Assembly: GCA_028095005.1 (NCBI GenBank)
Contig: CM051459.1
Span: 1,541,190 to 1,605,189 of the forward strand
Length of the DNA stretch: 64,000 bases
DNA from: Rhynchospora pubera
Taxonomy: Eukaryota; Streptophyta; Magnoliopsida; Poales; Cyperaceae
Direction: 5' to 3'
A program made the position numbers and the translations under genes. Positions 25,201 through 36,900 of this stretch are shown here, one piece after another (position 1 is the stretch's first letter; each line of letters starts with the position of its first letter). The notes beneath the pieces are model-generated. The model saw only the letters and a list, made by a program, of their open reading frames with translations. It ran no database searches and had not been told where the DNA came from.

Positions 25201-28200
25201 ATGGATATAATAAGATGAATAGAAAAATAAAGTGAAAATCCAAGTTAAAGGACTTTTAGTCAATTTGTACAAAGAAATGTAGTTGTTATAAGATCTGATA
25301 TATTATCAAGTCAATTAGACTTTGTATCAATAAAAGAAAATTATGTCATGAATTTCAAACAGAAAAAACTCCTATTCTGTCCATAATAGTGTCGTTACTT
25401 CGTTAACAATACAAAAATTAAGCAGAATAAGAAACCAAATATATATGATTGAATAATTTATTTTTTTTATTAAATAAATAAGTGGGGATGGTATTTTCTA
25501 TATACATGGTGAGTAGTTCGTAGCTATGACTTGTGAAGAGTTTGGTCCCTTTACGTGATAACAGGAAATTACAAGGTGAATGTGTTATTGGTGCCATACC
25601 TCTATTGGGTCCCAGCATGTGACTTTGTTCTCCAAATAAATGTCTTAAATTTTTTAATCAAAAAATAATATATGTCGTTCGTCGTTTATAAGTGTTTTGA
25701 AAACCGTACCGGATACCGAAAATTTTCGGTAATACCGGGAACCGGAATGGTGACCGAAACGGCAGTATCCGATATTGTGAGAGGAAAAATCGAAAAATTT
25801 CGGAAAATACCAGGAAATACCGGATTTCTATCATTTGGACAAACTAGAAATCCGGTACAACAAAATCCTTACCGACACAATAAAATTTATTGTGATTGGA
25901 TATGTCTCATTGTTTGTCAAAATTAATAAATTTGTACAAAGAAATGTATTAAGAATTACATTGGTAGGATTTATAGCAATTAAATAAAATCAAATTCCCA
26001 CTCGATCTGTTATGTTAATTATGAACTCTGAAAAATTTATATTTATACATAATTTATATTTCTAACATATTTACGCATCAAGATTATAATGACGTATCAA
26101 AATCCTTACCGACACAATAAAATTTATGCTGACAATAAACAAAAATTTTTTCTAGAATCTATATGCCCTGAATACTTTCTAGACACCTATGCTATATATG
26201 GTCAGGCTAAGTCTTCCTCCGTTAGATCCATGTTTCACGGAAGAAACGAGTTTTTTTTTATTTTTTTTTCCTCACATTAAAATACGCCAGCCCGTAATGT
26301 TTCTTTTTTTTTTTAACTAAACCTAAAATTAAAGTGTCGTCTTTTGAATTCATCTACTTCAAAAATATATCATCTCCTTATTTATTACGAAGCTTTTGAG
26401 TGTGATATGATATGCCTTTTATCACTTTAATTTCACGTAGACAGTACAATTTGAAAATTGGGATTAGTTGCCCTTTTATTCCAACGACGACATGTATAAT
26501 CTAATAAAAAATATGTCATTTGTAACTTGCATTCATATAACAAACTGACTTCCGAAATTTTTAATAAAAAACAATATTTTATTAAAGAATTTTAAAATAA
26601 ACCAAGCAAAAAAAAGACAGTGCGTTTTAATAAAAATCTAAGAAATTATCCACTTTTAAAACGCGTTCATAAAAAGCAGATAGCAGTTTTAATAAAATAT
26701 TGTTTTTTATTAAAAATTTGGGAACTGACCTTCTTTCTCTTTTTTAATACATATTTATTAATTTTGACAAACAATGAGACATATCCAATTACAATAAATT
26801 CCTTATGGCAGTTTTACTAAACAGATAGCAGTTTTATTTATTTATTTATTTATTCATTTATTTATTTTGATTGGAAAATAGCAGTTTTACAATAAAATGT
26901 AAGGCAAATATTTTTGTCAGGGAGTGACGTGCTGATAAGAGAGATCTAGTTCAATTTGTGCAAGTGTGCATCAGCCATCAGGCCAAGTAAATGACAAATC
27001 CAGAATTATTTATTGCTGATCTACTGCTAAGTGGCCCCTCAGCCTCTCCTGAATCCCAAGTTCCATTTAATTATCTCTTAGTATAACATTGCGCACAATT
27101 ACAATTATCAAAATCACGAATTGTGTCGGGTTGAGATTTATCTGACATTTATTCGCGTAATCTCGTCACATGCAATGCATAATATATAAAAGTATTGTTC
27201 TTATCTTTTGCCAAAAAAAAAACAATAATAATGTTAATTAAGTCTTTCAACTTTAAAAACTAGAAAAGTTGTTAGAATTCGTGAGAGACCAAGGACCGGT
27301 TCTCTTGCGTGCCGGATAAATGTTAGATAGTTCAGATCAACGTTACAATGTACTAGTATCAGTAATTCAGTATATATGGCCCCCATTAAATTAAAAAAAA
27401 GAGTACTTACTGTGGAGCTGGGGCAAGAAAACAATACTATCATCTGTAATCTGTCGGTGGTTCGGTGCAGTGTTTTGTACTTTTGTTTGATCTGATCGAT
27501 CCTTGTGTTGTGCTTGTGCATCTCTGTTGGATCTTATCTTCTATTGGTACTCATTACTCGGTGATGAATAATTGAATAGCAATTTGCACGGATCGCCTCA
27601 TCTCCGTTTTGGACCGATAAGTTTAGGGACACTTTGTCTCTTTTTGAAATGACAGCGAAAATCGGTTGGCAGAATATAAATTATAAAATTGTACAACTGT
27701 GTGGTGTGGGGCCGGGCAAGCAGTGATTTTCTTCACTCCATACATGTTTGCACAACTACAACTACAACTACAAGAATAATAGGACTGTAGGAGGGAAACC
27801 AACTTTAATTAGCTTTCAATGCATGTTTGCATACTGTAGATGCATACGCTCATACGCTGGGACGTTTTTATGTTCACTATGAGCAACTCTTACAAACTTC
27901 AATAAGCTGTTTTTCTGATGCATTAATTGCTTTGCTGCTTTTCTGCTTAATTTATTTTCCCAACCTAACTAGTACGCTGTATATACTATGTTGTTGAATT
28001 GCAACAGCTGTTGTTGGCAATGGATTCATCGGAAGAGACATAACGGTGGAGAATGCAGCCGGTCCGAGCAAGCACCAAGCCGTAGCCCTCAGAGTCGGTT
28101 CAGACCTCTCGACCTTCTACCGATGCAGCTTCGTCGGGTACCAAGACACTCTCTACACTCACTCCCTGCGTCAATTCTACCGTGAATGTGACATTTACGG

Positions 28201-28702
28201 CACAATTGACTTCATCTTTGGCAACTCCGCTGTCGTGTTCCAAGACTGTAATTTGTATGCGCGAAAACCCAACCCGAACCAGAGCAACATTTACACTGCT
28301 CAGGGAAGGGAGGATCCAAACCAAAACACCGGCATTTCAATCCAAAAGTGCAAAGTAACAGCGGCATCAGACCTGGCATCAAATGTATCTAGCGTCAAGA
28401 CGTACCTCGGTCGGCCTTGGAAGGAGTATTCTCGCACTGTCTTCATGCAGTCATATCTCGACAGCCTCATCGACCCCACAGGCTGGTTGCCATGGAATGG
28501 TTCATTCGCACTTAGCACATTGTATTATGGAGAGTACTTAAACACGGGTCCTGGATCCAGCACCGCCAACCGAGTCAAGTGGCCGGGTTATCGTGTCATA
28601 ACTAGTGCCACCGAGGCAAACCAGTTCACTGTCTCCTCTTTTATCCAAGGGGACCAGTGGATCAGTTTGACAAATGTTCCGTTTATGACTGGATTGAATT
28701 AA
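19289..28702 (+). CDS. Type I pectin methylesterase with inhibitor pro-domain
   Basis: Three exons: 19289-19742, 20067-20567 and 28008-28702. The introns are GT-AG and phases agree, giving 549 residues. The enzyme removes methyl esters from cell-wall homogalacturonan. Residues 1-22 form a signal peptide (MHPFLTILLSLLIAQSC). The PMEI-like pro-region follows, with CEGTLYPELC, the ALNDC-like AINDCIELL and the TCLDGF motif. A subtilase-type processing motif RRLL stands at 221-224. In the mature domain the catalytic residues can be placed by family spacing: D365 (YQDTLY), D386 (GTIDFIFGN) and R454 (LGRPWKEYSRT), with Q in KHQAVAL. The C-terminus ends normally (VPFMTGLN). Unusual is the 7.4-kb second intron full of transposons. 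All catalytic positions are kept, so the enzyme is probably active. Confidence 0.93.
19743..20066 (+). other. PME intron 1
   Basis: 324-bp intron between AAAG|GTTGGC and GAACAG|GTGAAAAC. The split codon is GGT (Gly), giving NIKGENIRQYIKGRLHHVSH across the junction, which fits the PME family. A poly(T) run lies near 19884. Confidence 0.85.
21649..21816. mobile_element. GGN...CGTTTGGAT MITE, copy a
   Basis: Inverted ends GGGGTCGTTTGGATG and (complement) GGGGGCGTTTGGATG, 168 bp, 3-bp duplication AAA on both sides. The interior includes GAGTTTGAATTGTTTATAAT, shared with copies b-h at 46-53 kb. Confidence 0.85.
21860..24514. mobile_element. Non-autonomous hAT element, 2.66 kb
   Basis: Terminal inverted repeats TAGGCCTG / CAGGCCTA are flanked by a perfect 8-bp duplication GCAATGAT (21852-21859 and 24515-24522), the hallmark of hAT transposons. 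Both ends carry many GGAAC/GTTCC words (ACGGAACG, CGTTCCG), as expected for transposase-binding subterminal repeats. No transposase frame remains. A 19-codon frame at 22826-22885 (MTEQQIDEPDMSSSDEYDF) resembles the acidic start of a BED/hAT protein and may be a leftover. The middle consists of diverged tandem repeats. It sits in PME intron 2 and could only move with a transposase from elsewhere. Confidence 0.92.
22955..23600. repeat. Diverged tandem repeats inside the hAT element
   Basis: Units built from TTAATAGCTTAATCATT, AAATGCCTGTTAATAGC, TTGTACATATTAGTTTTGCA and TACGTGAGTCTTTTGTAA recur two to five times in changing order. Repeated amplification of the interior is the simplest explanation. 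Confidence 0.75.
25105..25163 (-). repeat. Short dispersed repeat, copy 2
   Basis: Reverse-complement counterpart of 1566-1620, with the common core TTCGGCGTACCGAACTATA. Confidence 0.6.
25690..25850. repeat. CCGGT-rich repeat (decayed DNA transposon?)
   Basis: Starts near GTGTTTTGAAAACCGTACCG and carries repeated ACCGG/CCGGAA and GAAAATTTTCGG/CGAAAAATTTCGG words in both orientations. Its start resembles the ends of the small element at 63.04-63.13 kb. The right end is not clear. Confidence 0.4.
25861..25890 (+). repeat. 30-bp direct repeat, first copy
   Basis: The 30 bp beginning CAAAATCCTTACCGACAC are repeated without change at 26098-26127. The 207 bp between them are AT-rich and show no terminal repeats. 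Confidence 0.8.
26098..26127 (+). repeat. 30-bp direct repeat, second copy
   Basis: Identical to 25861-25890. It may reflect a local duplication during strand-break repair. Confidence 0.8.
26550..26724. mobile_element. Small inverted-repeat element (MITE) in PME intron
   Basis: About 39 bp at each end are inverted copies (AAATTTTTAATAAAAAACAA at the left, its complement at the right) with one or two mismatches. The same 5 bp, CTGAC, lie on both sides (26545-26549 and 26725-26729). The superfamily is not clear. Confidence 0.7.
26833..26868. repeat. (ATTT)n microsatellite
   Basis: Eight or nine TTTA units with one interruption. Confidence 0.85.
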
Positions 28703-29658
28703 TTAATCCATCTCATAGTTGCAATTTATCTTCTATTTATTTTTGTAGAAAACTGTAATTTTAATTATTATCTAAATATTGGCATTTTTTAAATAAAATA
28801 AGATGCTTTCAGACAACTATTAGCTTTGAATCATTTAGTTAGCGCTAATAATTGCTAGTTGTTCATTCTAGAATGGAAATGAGGTTGTTAATTATTCCCT
28901 TTTAATTCAGCTGACTAATACAATTCATAATTATGGAAATGGAAATTAAGACGAAGAGATACTTTTCTTGGAAATATGGACGAACGGAAGTTTGACTCCT
29001 ATGAATTTGATGGATTGTTTAGTCCTTTTCTACTTTCAGAAGAAGAGGGTATTCATTTGAAAAGAAAAAAAAAAAAAAAAACACGTATACTTGGCCCCCC
29101 TTTCACCTTGAAAGATAAAACATATGAATTAAAGCTATTGGAAATAGTCAAAAAGTACGAAAAATACATAGAGGGAAAAAAAGTAGTGTTGTAATTGGAA
29201 AACTTTAAATCAATTAATACAAACCATTCAATATCTTTGTCTCTCTCTATTTTCAACATCGCTTTAAAATCCATTTATGAATATTGAATAGAAACGATTT
29301 AAAACTATTAAGAGTTAACATAATGTAAGAGTAAGACTAACGATTTATATTGAATATAAACAGATATTGAGAACATAATATTTTGCAGTTGGAGTCATGA
29401 ATTTGAATTAATATTACACGATAGTTTGACATTGCACAGAAATCCGGAGAAAACAACTATCGAAAAAATGTCATATTTCTTAAATAATGCATGCAGCATG
29501 CACACGGGACACGGCACACCTCCACAACCAATAGAAAAATCATTTCCCTAATCATAGCCAGTACCCAGTAATAAACAATGATACTAGTACCACAGGCCCA
29601 ATTGTCCGCATAGCCCACCTGGCCCGACCTATTCCATAAAAATGTATATATGCTTGTT
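28703..29658. other. PME 3' region and AT-rich intergenic DNA
   Basis: A poly(A) signal AATAAA at 28792-28797, 90 bp after the stop codon, probably ends the PME transcript. A 72-codon plus-strand frame at 28976 is lysine-rich, contains a long A run and resembles no family; I do not call it a gene. Confidence 0.55.
28792..28797 (+). terminator. Poly(A) signal of the pectinesterase gene
   Basis: AATAAA in a TTAAATAAAATAAG context, 90 bp downstream of the stop codon, at a normal distance for a plant 3' UTR. Confidence 0.55.
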
Positions 29659-29760
29659 TGTTGGGTTTGCTTTAAAGCCGAAAGAGAATAAATAATTCTA
29701 ACAAGTCAAATAAGTAACCCAAAAAATATGAACTCGCAGAACCAGTAGTTGAAACAGACC
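29659..29760 (-). repeat. Solo fragment of the copia LTR
   Basis: Begins TGTTGGGTTTGCTTTAAAGC and follows the LTR of copia copy 2 (45438 onward) for about 100 bp, then leaves it. No internal region, primer site or second LTR lies nearby. It is the piece of LTR that would adjoin the primer-binding site. Confidence 0.85.
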
Positions 29761-29841
29761 TACAACTGCTTTTTAATAATAACATTGGCAACAGATAGAT
29801 TTTCAATGACTGTTTTTTATTAATAACAGATGTAAAAGAAA

Positions 29842-30774
29842 GGGAATTGCTTTCCATCATTCTATAGATTCTATCATCCTCATCATCCTCAAATCTTCAT
29901 TAATTATCTAACATATCTTCATTAATAAAAAAAGTCTAGAGGATGATGGAATCATCCTCTTCATCCTCATCCCCTCTTTTTTTTCAAAAAATGATTTCAC
30001 TTATCATATATCGCACATGCTAAAAAATGATTTCACTTATCATATATCGTAAGGTTTAAGCCCAGGCTAGTTCTTAACTGTTGAAGTTATATATGAAACT
30101 GTTGAAGTTGATGTATATAACTGTTGAATTTATATATGTACTGTTGAAGTTATATATGTAATTGTTGAAGTTAATATGTTATATATGTAATTGTTGAAGT
30201 TAATATATATAGCTGTTGAAGTTATATATGTAACTGTTGAACGGTTAATATGTTATATATGTAACTGTTGAAGTTAATATATATAACTGTTGAAGTTATT
30301 TATGTAGTTGTTGTAGTTTGGATACTAACTGTTGTAGTTAATATGAGTATCATTGACTCCGGGATTGAGTATTTACAACCGTCTTTTCTTGAAATCCGAG
30401 AGCACTGGCACCATTGACTGACTGCTTAGTTACAAGAAGTACGGATAGAAAAGATTTCTGGAAAACGAGCTCGTGATTCGTGGATTCAGGTTCTAGGAAA
30501 GGTATTCGTTCTGGGAAACTAAGCACGAGCGAAAAAATCAGGTTTAAGCATATGGATGATGTGGAATAAATAGGTCATATTTGCGGATGGAACATTCATT
30601 CGTGGATGGAAGCACGAGCGAGCTTTCGCGTGATGGTCCTTGAGAGAACCTTATGCCGTTTTTTGTCAGATTTCTAAAAAAAAGAAAACGCGTGAAAAGA
30701 TGATTCTAAAAATAGAAAGAGGTTATTGGGGATGATAGGGATGATGAATTTTGAGGATGATCCTTATCATTCCC
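29842..30774. mobile_element. MULE-like non-autonomous element with 10-bp TSD
   Basis: A perfect 10-bp duplication GTAAAAGAAA flanks the element (29832-29841 and 30775-30784). Its ends are GGGAAT... and ...ATTCCC. Beyond these six bases the ends are only loosely similar, but both subterminal regions contain ATCATCCTCAAA. A duplication of 9-11 bp suggests the Mutator-like superfamily. The 933-bp interior holds a minisatellite (30075-30345) and a less AT-rich segment at 30370-30660 that might be captured host DNA. There is no transposase. Confidence 0.75.
30075..30345. repeat. Minisatellite, unit about 20-36 bp
   Basis: About ten units of AACTGTTGAAGTTATATATG or AACTGTTGAAGTTAATATGT with small changes, inside the MULE-like element. 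Confidence 0.9.
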
Positions 30775-30784
30775 GTAAAAGAAA

Positions 30785-31148
30785 TGACCTAAACTGTTAT
30801 TTAATAATAAAAGTTGCCGAAATTTAATGCTTTTTTTAGCAATTTCTGATTCATGCTATCACAGATTTAATGTATAATTAATGCCATCTATTTTCAGCAA
30901 TTACTAATTTCATGCTATCGCAAATTTAATGTATAATTAATGCCATTTATTTTTAGCAATTGCTGATTCCATGCTTTTTGGGGTCAAGCCCAGAATTGCT
31001 TACTGTACCAATTGGTACCATTTTACAACAATAGAAAAAAAATGCAAACATAACAAAAATGCAATATTTATACTAAATAATTAATCCAAAATGATATTAC
31101 AAATATAACTTGAGTTTCAAACATAACAAAAAATCCAAAATGATCCTA
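30785..31148. other. AT-rich DNA with a short local duplication
   Basis: The segment TTTAATGTATAATTAATGCCAT.. with TTTTAGCAATT.. is present twice (about 30835-30900 and 30900-30975). No gene. Confidence 0.55.
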
Positions 31149-31821
31149 TTACAAGAGTAAACGGAGAGAGAGATGATTATTCAGAAGAGTTGGAGTTCGA
31201 AATGCTGCATCATCCCTTTGAATGACAAACTGCTCCCACTCCTCTGTTGAGATGTTGTATAAATCACATGGATTTTCAGGATTCGCTGGATTAAATTTCA
31301 CAATAAATCGTTTGTAGATATAAGAATGAAAACACTTATGTGATTTTCCCAACATCATGATAGTTTTCTTCTTGGCGTCATCATTCTTGATGTTGAATGC
31401 TTTTTGAAATAAACCAAAATAATCACAATTTAGGACTTATAACAATTAATTCTAATCCGTAGTTTAAGATTTGGTGTTAGAGCATTACCTTGAGCTCCTC
31501 CCACAAATCATCGACTAACTTTTTAGGTACTTTCCTCCAATCTGCAGTAGTGATCGACACATTTTCCTTCGCTAAAAACCTATAGTATGTCGCGAATTCA
31601 TTTGCACCTGTACCGATTGGACAACCATTCTTGTCAAATTCAACTTCAAACACGGTTCCTTGACTCCTTTGGGTCCTAAATTGTTCCAATGTCGTCCGAG
31701 ATCTTTTCATGCATATGCACTCCTTTTCAGTCGTGATATTCTGTTCTTCTTCGGACCCTTCATTATGCTCTTCGTCAAACCCATCTCCATACTCTTCTTC
31801 TCCAGACATATTTTCTAACAA
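31149..31821 (-). pseudogene. En/Spm-type transposase fragment (Transposase_24-like)
   Basis: Two exon-like frames. The first (31821-31477) has an acidic start and then EVEFDKNGCPIG, FATYYRFLAKENVSITTADW and RKVPKKLVDDLWEELK, the pattern of the plant En/Spm (CACTA) transposase domain PF03004. It meets a GTAATG donor after EELK. The second (about 31410-31149) reads FNIKNDDAKKKTIMMLGKSH and then LYNISTEEWEQFVIQRD, the next part of the same domain. Splice phase does not fit cleanly and the expected C-terminal catalytic region is absent, so this is a fragment or a domesticated short gene. No CACTA ends were found. Confidence 0.65.
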
Positions 31822-32400
31822 TCAACTACAGTGCAATCTTTGAATCCTAAAGTATAATAATCATAGATTACAATTCTGGTAATTGAAAAATATAGGAAGC
31901 AAATATACTGGAAAATCACTGCTTATTAGATCGATCTTTGAAAATAGAATTAAATTAACGAGGATAGGAAAGCACATACAAGATTGAATGAGCGATATAG
32001 AAAAATCACCTTCACAGAGAAGTCGACTCAGTGAACTTGGTTTGCCTGGTAGCTCAATGACGAGAACGACTTGTCCACCACTCTCTCGGCGGAGAGCGGA
32101 GAGGAACGGAGGTTTGAGGCGTCGAGTGTTGATGAAGAGGAGCAGATGAGATCGTAGCGCCGGAGTTGTGGTTTAGGGTTTAAGGTGCATGAGGAGAGAA
32201 ATTGGGAAATGTCGAGAGGGAGAAGACGGAGAAACGCGGCGGTGTATTAATTAGAAAAAAATCATTTTTTCCCTTTTGAAGAAGCTCTGTATTATTTTGT
32301 TGCGCTGTCCAAAACAAATGCTGCATATAATTTTTTGAGCTGATTATCATGGAAGTGGCTAGTGTCAAACATATAGGACACATACTCCTGTCCAACGCGA
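31822..32400 (-). promoter_or_regulatory. Possible leader/promoter of the transposase-like fragment
   Basis: 32040-32240 is richer in G+C than its surroundings. Read on the minus strand it contains AAACCCTAAA (a telo-box-like word common in plant 5' leaders) near 32170. No open frame other than the one starting near 31821 follows. Speculative. Confidence 0.3.
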
Positions 32401-32404
32401 TAAA

Positions 32405-32545
32405 ATTTTAATTTTTAAGATTGGAATGGCTGATCCAAACCGCTCAAATTGTTCTATATTATAAAATCTTCATGGAGACTAAATTTTATATTTTTTCCAA
32501 TTTTTTTACTATTTTTTTGGAATTTTTCAATGTGCTCAATCTAAA
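32405..32545. repeat. Single arm related to MITE A
   Basis: The stretch GATCCAAACCGCTCAAATTG...GGAGACTAAATTTTATATTT...TTTTTTTACTATTTTTTTGG follows the arm of the foldback element at 3966-4363, but only one arm is present. Confidence 0.6.
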
Positions 32546-33900
32546 AAGTTCTTGTTTACCTCTAATTTTTGCCACATGAGAAAATTTCAATAATTTGCCA
32601 GGCGGTGAAAATGGGGCCCATGAACGTATGTCGGGTCCAGATTCTCAGAGAGATGGGGTCAATTTTTGAAGCGAAAGACGCACCTGGATTAAAGCCATAA
32701 TATTGATATTAATATTAATATTAAGACAGTTCACCATATGACTGTGTTAATCTGATATTTAATATTCAATATTAATAAAAAAAAAGTGACAAACTATCAT
32801 AAGATGATTGGACAAGCAAGAAGCTAGAAGGAAGCAGCAAGGATGCGTGAATAAATTAATTTTGTGAATTATTCTATAAACTTTAAAAAATTCATTTAAT
32901 TAATCTAAAATTCTAAAAATGGAAAATTCATGACCATCTGGTGCTCCGCATTTTTATGAAGAAGTGTGCTAAATTTTATGCCGAAATAACGAAGAGAAAG
33001 GCTCCAATTAATTTTTCAAAGAAAAGCAAAAAATCAAACAATTATTGAAATTCAATTAAAGCTGAAAATGGACAGCTCCATTAAGACGGAAATGGAGAGG
33101 TTCGGACAACAACCTTCTTCTCCAATCTGTTCTGCCCATCGACCTCTTCACAAGTGTCGAGCCATGATTGGCTCTCTCGCATTGGACCCCACCCTCAACG
33201 GAAAATGAAAATAAGGAGAGAAATCGGAGGGAAGAGAGAGATGAAGCCCGTCTCTGACAAAACTCAATCCGGCGAACCCCGTCACCATTTTCGAAATTCT
33301 TGGTATCGTTGGAAAGCCTGCTTCAAGGAGAGTTTAACGGTGCTAATCTCAACCTCTATGGTAACCTAAGAGGCGTCAATTTTGATGAAGAAGCCCCGAA
33401 ACAGTGGGATGGTGAAAACCAAAATTGAAGCCATTGGAGACATGGGAGCTCAGTGTGCTCGTGCATACATGTTTGTGAAAGTCCTGAGAACAGGAATATG
33501 CATTCAATTGGGGCTAAGATGAAGTAATGTAATGAAAACGCCTATTGGTGCCATGACTGGTCAACTATCGGTCAAACATTGCATAACAATAGTCAACAAG
33601 TTCAATTGAGTAATGAGGCATGTTAAACATGGTATTTAGATGTTGTAATGATGGAATTAACTGATAATGCAACTTAAAGTTCACTGTTTATCTTCTTCCC
33701 CAAAATTAGTAAAAAATGACAAAATTAAAGGGTAAAAAAGGGAAGCACAGTCTCCTCTCACTGGTCCCCTTCCTAAAACTATGTCTCCTCCACAAATTGA
33801 CTTGAGACGTGGCCCATTCCTCTCCATCTACTGTTGCTCACAATTTCTTATCTCTCAAGCATCTTTGTTGATCATTGGATGAGAATCAAAGGCTCAAGAT
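32546..33900. other. Intergenic DNA, no gene recognised
   Basis: A 71-codon plus-strand frame at 33154 lies in a somewhat G+C-richer stretch (33060-33440) but resembles no protein family and has no visible gene context. Otherwise AT-rich. Confidence 0.4.
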
Positions 33901-36900
33901 GAAACTGAAGTGAAGTAAACCTGACCCTGCCGCCTCTTTTGTAATTGATGCTCAACCATTAGATGGCAATCAACCATTAGATGAGTTCCAACACATATAC
34001 TCCTTCTGGCGCCAAGGGCATCCAGGAGATTGGAACAGTTAAAGCAACAATCCTAGTTATACAACTTCTCACTCAAACTGCCAAATGGCATATGGCCCCA
34101 CATGCCAGACTAATTAAACCAATAATATGATGCCACCACGCTTGCTGACCTCTTCAAGTTGAAATTGGTAAAAATATGTCAGTAATGTTAAGCTCAAAGA
34201 AAATCAAAATCAAGGATGCAAATGAAACAACAGCAGCCATAATCACTCGAAGCCAAAACTTGTAGCCAACATGGCCTAAGTGAGAAGTAGTAAGCCCACA
34301 TCATCATGCCACTGCCCCATGCCTGGTGAACATCAAGTGCCACTTGTCAATTAGCAATTGGAAGGTGAATTGAGCAGTAAAGGAGGGAAGTGAGACAAGG
34401 ATGCAGAAAGTAGGTCGGCTCACCAACTCTTCATCATAGCCATCAATCAAGGTTCAGGAAATTGAGAAGCTGCCACGTGTCAAGATGGATGAAGATGGAA
34501 ACCCTAAACTACACTTATAAAAGAAGCAGATGTTGAAGAAATCAAGTGCGGCACTTTGGAGAAACACACTAAGGTGCTGCCAAAATCATTTTAGGAAAAG
34601 ACTTGTAGAAAAAAAAGGATTTTGAAGAAAAAGGTAGAAAAGAAAACAATTGTACTGTTCTTTTGTTGATGAATAAAAATTTCCTTTTCTCTCTTCGAGT
34701 GCATATACTTAGCTTGTTTGAAACTTCTTTGCAATTGTTCTTGCTGTATCCAGACTAAACACCTCAATAAACAACTTTACCTGTCTTCTTTACGTGGTTA
34801 TTTTACACTCCATGGTAAAGGAGTTCTTCTACTCCATGGTTAAGGAGTTCTCCAGCTACAGAGAAGCTGCAACTATGACGAAGCTACAAGTCTGGCAGCA
34901 TGGTGGTACCACTAAGGGTTTGGTTGTCAAGAACGCCGACCTGGTATCACCTTGTTGCCATGGTTCATGGTGATCTTTAATGGTTCTTACAAATAAAGTC
35001 TTAAAGCATGCTATGGCTTGATTGTCAAGAATGTCAGCCTTAGCATGGATCAAGACAAAATAATAAAAACATCTCAATAACATGTCATGCTGCCAAAGTA
35101 AAAAAAATGGATCAAAAGAGTATATAAACACATACATCTCGTCTTCATAAAAAAAAAAGGGGTAGAAACAAATCTAAAGTTGTTCTTTTCAGAGAAAAAT
35201 ACAAACAAAAACTTTAATCTGGCTTGTTTTAAATAAAAAAAGGTTTTAAACAAAAAAAATATAGAAATGTTGTCCAAAATATGAGTTTGGGTTATGTCAG
35301 GTTCTAAACAAAAGAAATATATCAAAATTTTCTTAATAGTCCTTTTCTTCATTTCTGTCTAGGAGTAGGTCTGAAGTTAAAGTTCATATTCTCAGAATAA
35401 AAAGTCCATGTCTCATGTAGAAAAACAGTGAGTATTATGATTTCTTGACAAAAAGAGTTGCTTCTAAGTCAGGTTTTAATGTCATGCATATAGGAGTAGC
35501 TTGCATTAACATAAGTTTCTTACTGTCAGTATGTGATTAGAGGTTGCTGGTTCTATGGAGGGTGTGACCTAGATTCCACCTCCATGGATACCGTGTTAGC
35601 TTCTGATCTTCAGTTTTGTTCAGCATATGTCATAGTTGTCATTATGGTTTGTTGATTCTGTCATGCACACAGTTCTTAATTAATCAAGTTCCAGTAGATT
35701 AAGCTCTTGTCATAGTAAAATGGTTAAGTTTAGAGTTGAAATAAAGTTATTCTGTCAAAAAGACGAAGAAGTCAAGTCCACATAAAGGTAGATGTCAAAA
35801 ATACATTTCAAAAATGCAGATAGGAGTCCTTTCTTTTAAGAAATATGCATATCAAGTTGTCACCCCCCCCAAGTAAAATGTGTAGTGAACTGTTCTTTCC
35901 CTCATTTCTGTTTAAGAGCAAATCTGAAGTTGGAGTTCATGTCTCTAGAATAATGGTTTCTGTCATTAGGGAAAATTTCAAGGTCATGTGAAAATTATGT
36001 AGTAGTGGTGACATGATAGGTTGGTATTTAGACACGCTAAATAAATAGAAAAAAAAAAGAAGTAAAGTCAGTAGGTTTCAAAGCTATATATCTTGTTTAT
36101 AATTGGCATGCCCTTTAAAAGTGTGAAGAAGTTGCATCCCTTAAGTTAGAACATCAATAGTTTGAATTCAAGTCATCCAGCATCAATAACTGTTTAAGTT
36201 AGCATTTGAGTTGCTTTATGGCGAACTAAGAGTGTAAGAGAAACTTAAAGAAATTAAAACCAGTAGGTATGTGAAACTATGTTACACGAAGGAGAAAAGG
36301 AAAGTGAATTAGTCTCAGCATAAAAGTTATATGTGAATATGATAAAAGTCGGACTGTATGAGATTGTCTGAACTCCAAAATGGTACCAAAAGGAAAAAAC
36401 ATAAATTGAGAAGGTTCTGTAAAACGAAGGAATGTCAGGGTCCAAAATGAACAAGATGGCCCTATAAATGATCACTAGCCGGTGTTAACAAAATTAGCAT
36501 CATTAATCCAAATTTCATTTTAATTATCTGGACAAGTGTGTTGCAATCTTGACCTGAAGTTCCAAGTCATATATATACGGTCAACAAATAGAATGAAGAT
36601 AAAGGTGAAATTGAGTACTTAATGTCTAAATACTAGTTAACCTGATCAATGAAATGAATAAAAAAAAATGTTTGAAGGAAAGTGAAAAATATACATAAGG
36701 TGAGTTACACACGAAAGTTGCATTTCAGCTCATAGGCCTGTCAGACCAAAAGAAAGTCAATGTATATCACCTCAAATTAGGAAAGGCAATATAAAATTGA
36801 ATGTGTAGGAGGCTCCTTGATGCTCTCGAGATGCTTCACCGTGCCTTCGTCTAGACAATTCTTCACTGAACCACGTCAGTCAGTCACTCTTCGCCGTTGT

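Larger units (their letters stand above)
20568..28007 (+). other. PME intron 2, 7.4 kb, transposon-rich
   Basis: Donor ATTAG|GTCAGT, acceptor TTGCAACAG|CTGTTG; the split codon encodes Ala in the family motif AVVGNGF. The intron contains a GGN-type MITE (21649-21816), a hAT element (21860-24514), a CCGGT-rich repeat (25690-25850) and an inverted-repeat element (26550-26724). Between them is AT-rich DNA. Near 21000-21075 a minus-strand poly(A)-tailed stretch may be another LINE tail (weak). No other gene is seen inside. Confidence 0.88.

Noticed and set aside
30075..30345. CRISPR-like regular array
   Set aside because: Head-to-tail minisatellite without unique spacers, in plant DNA.
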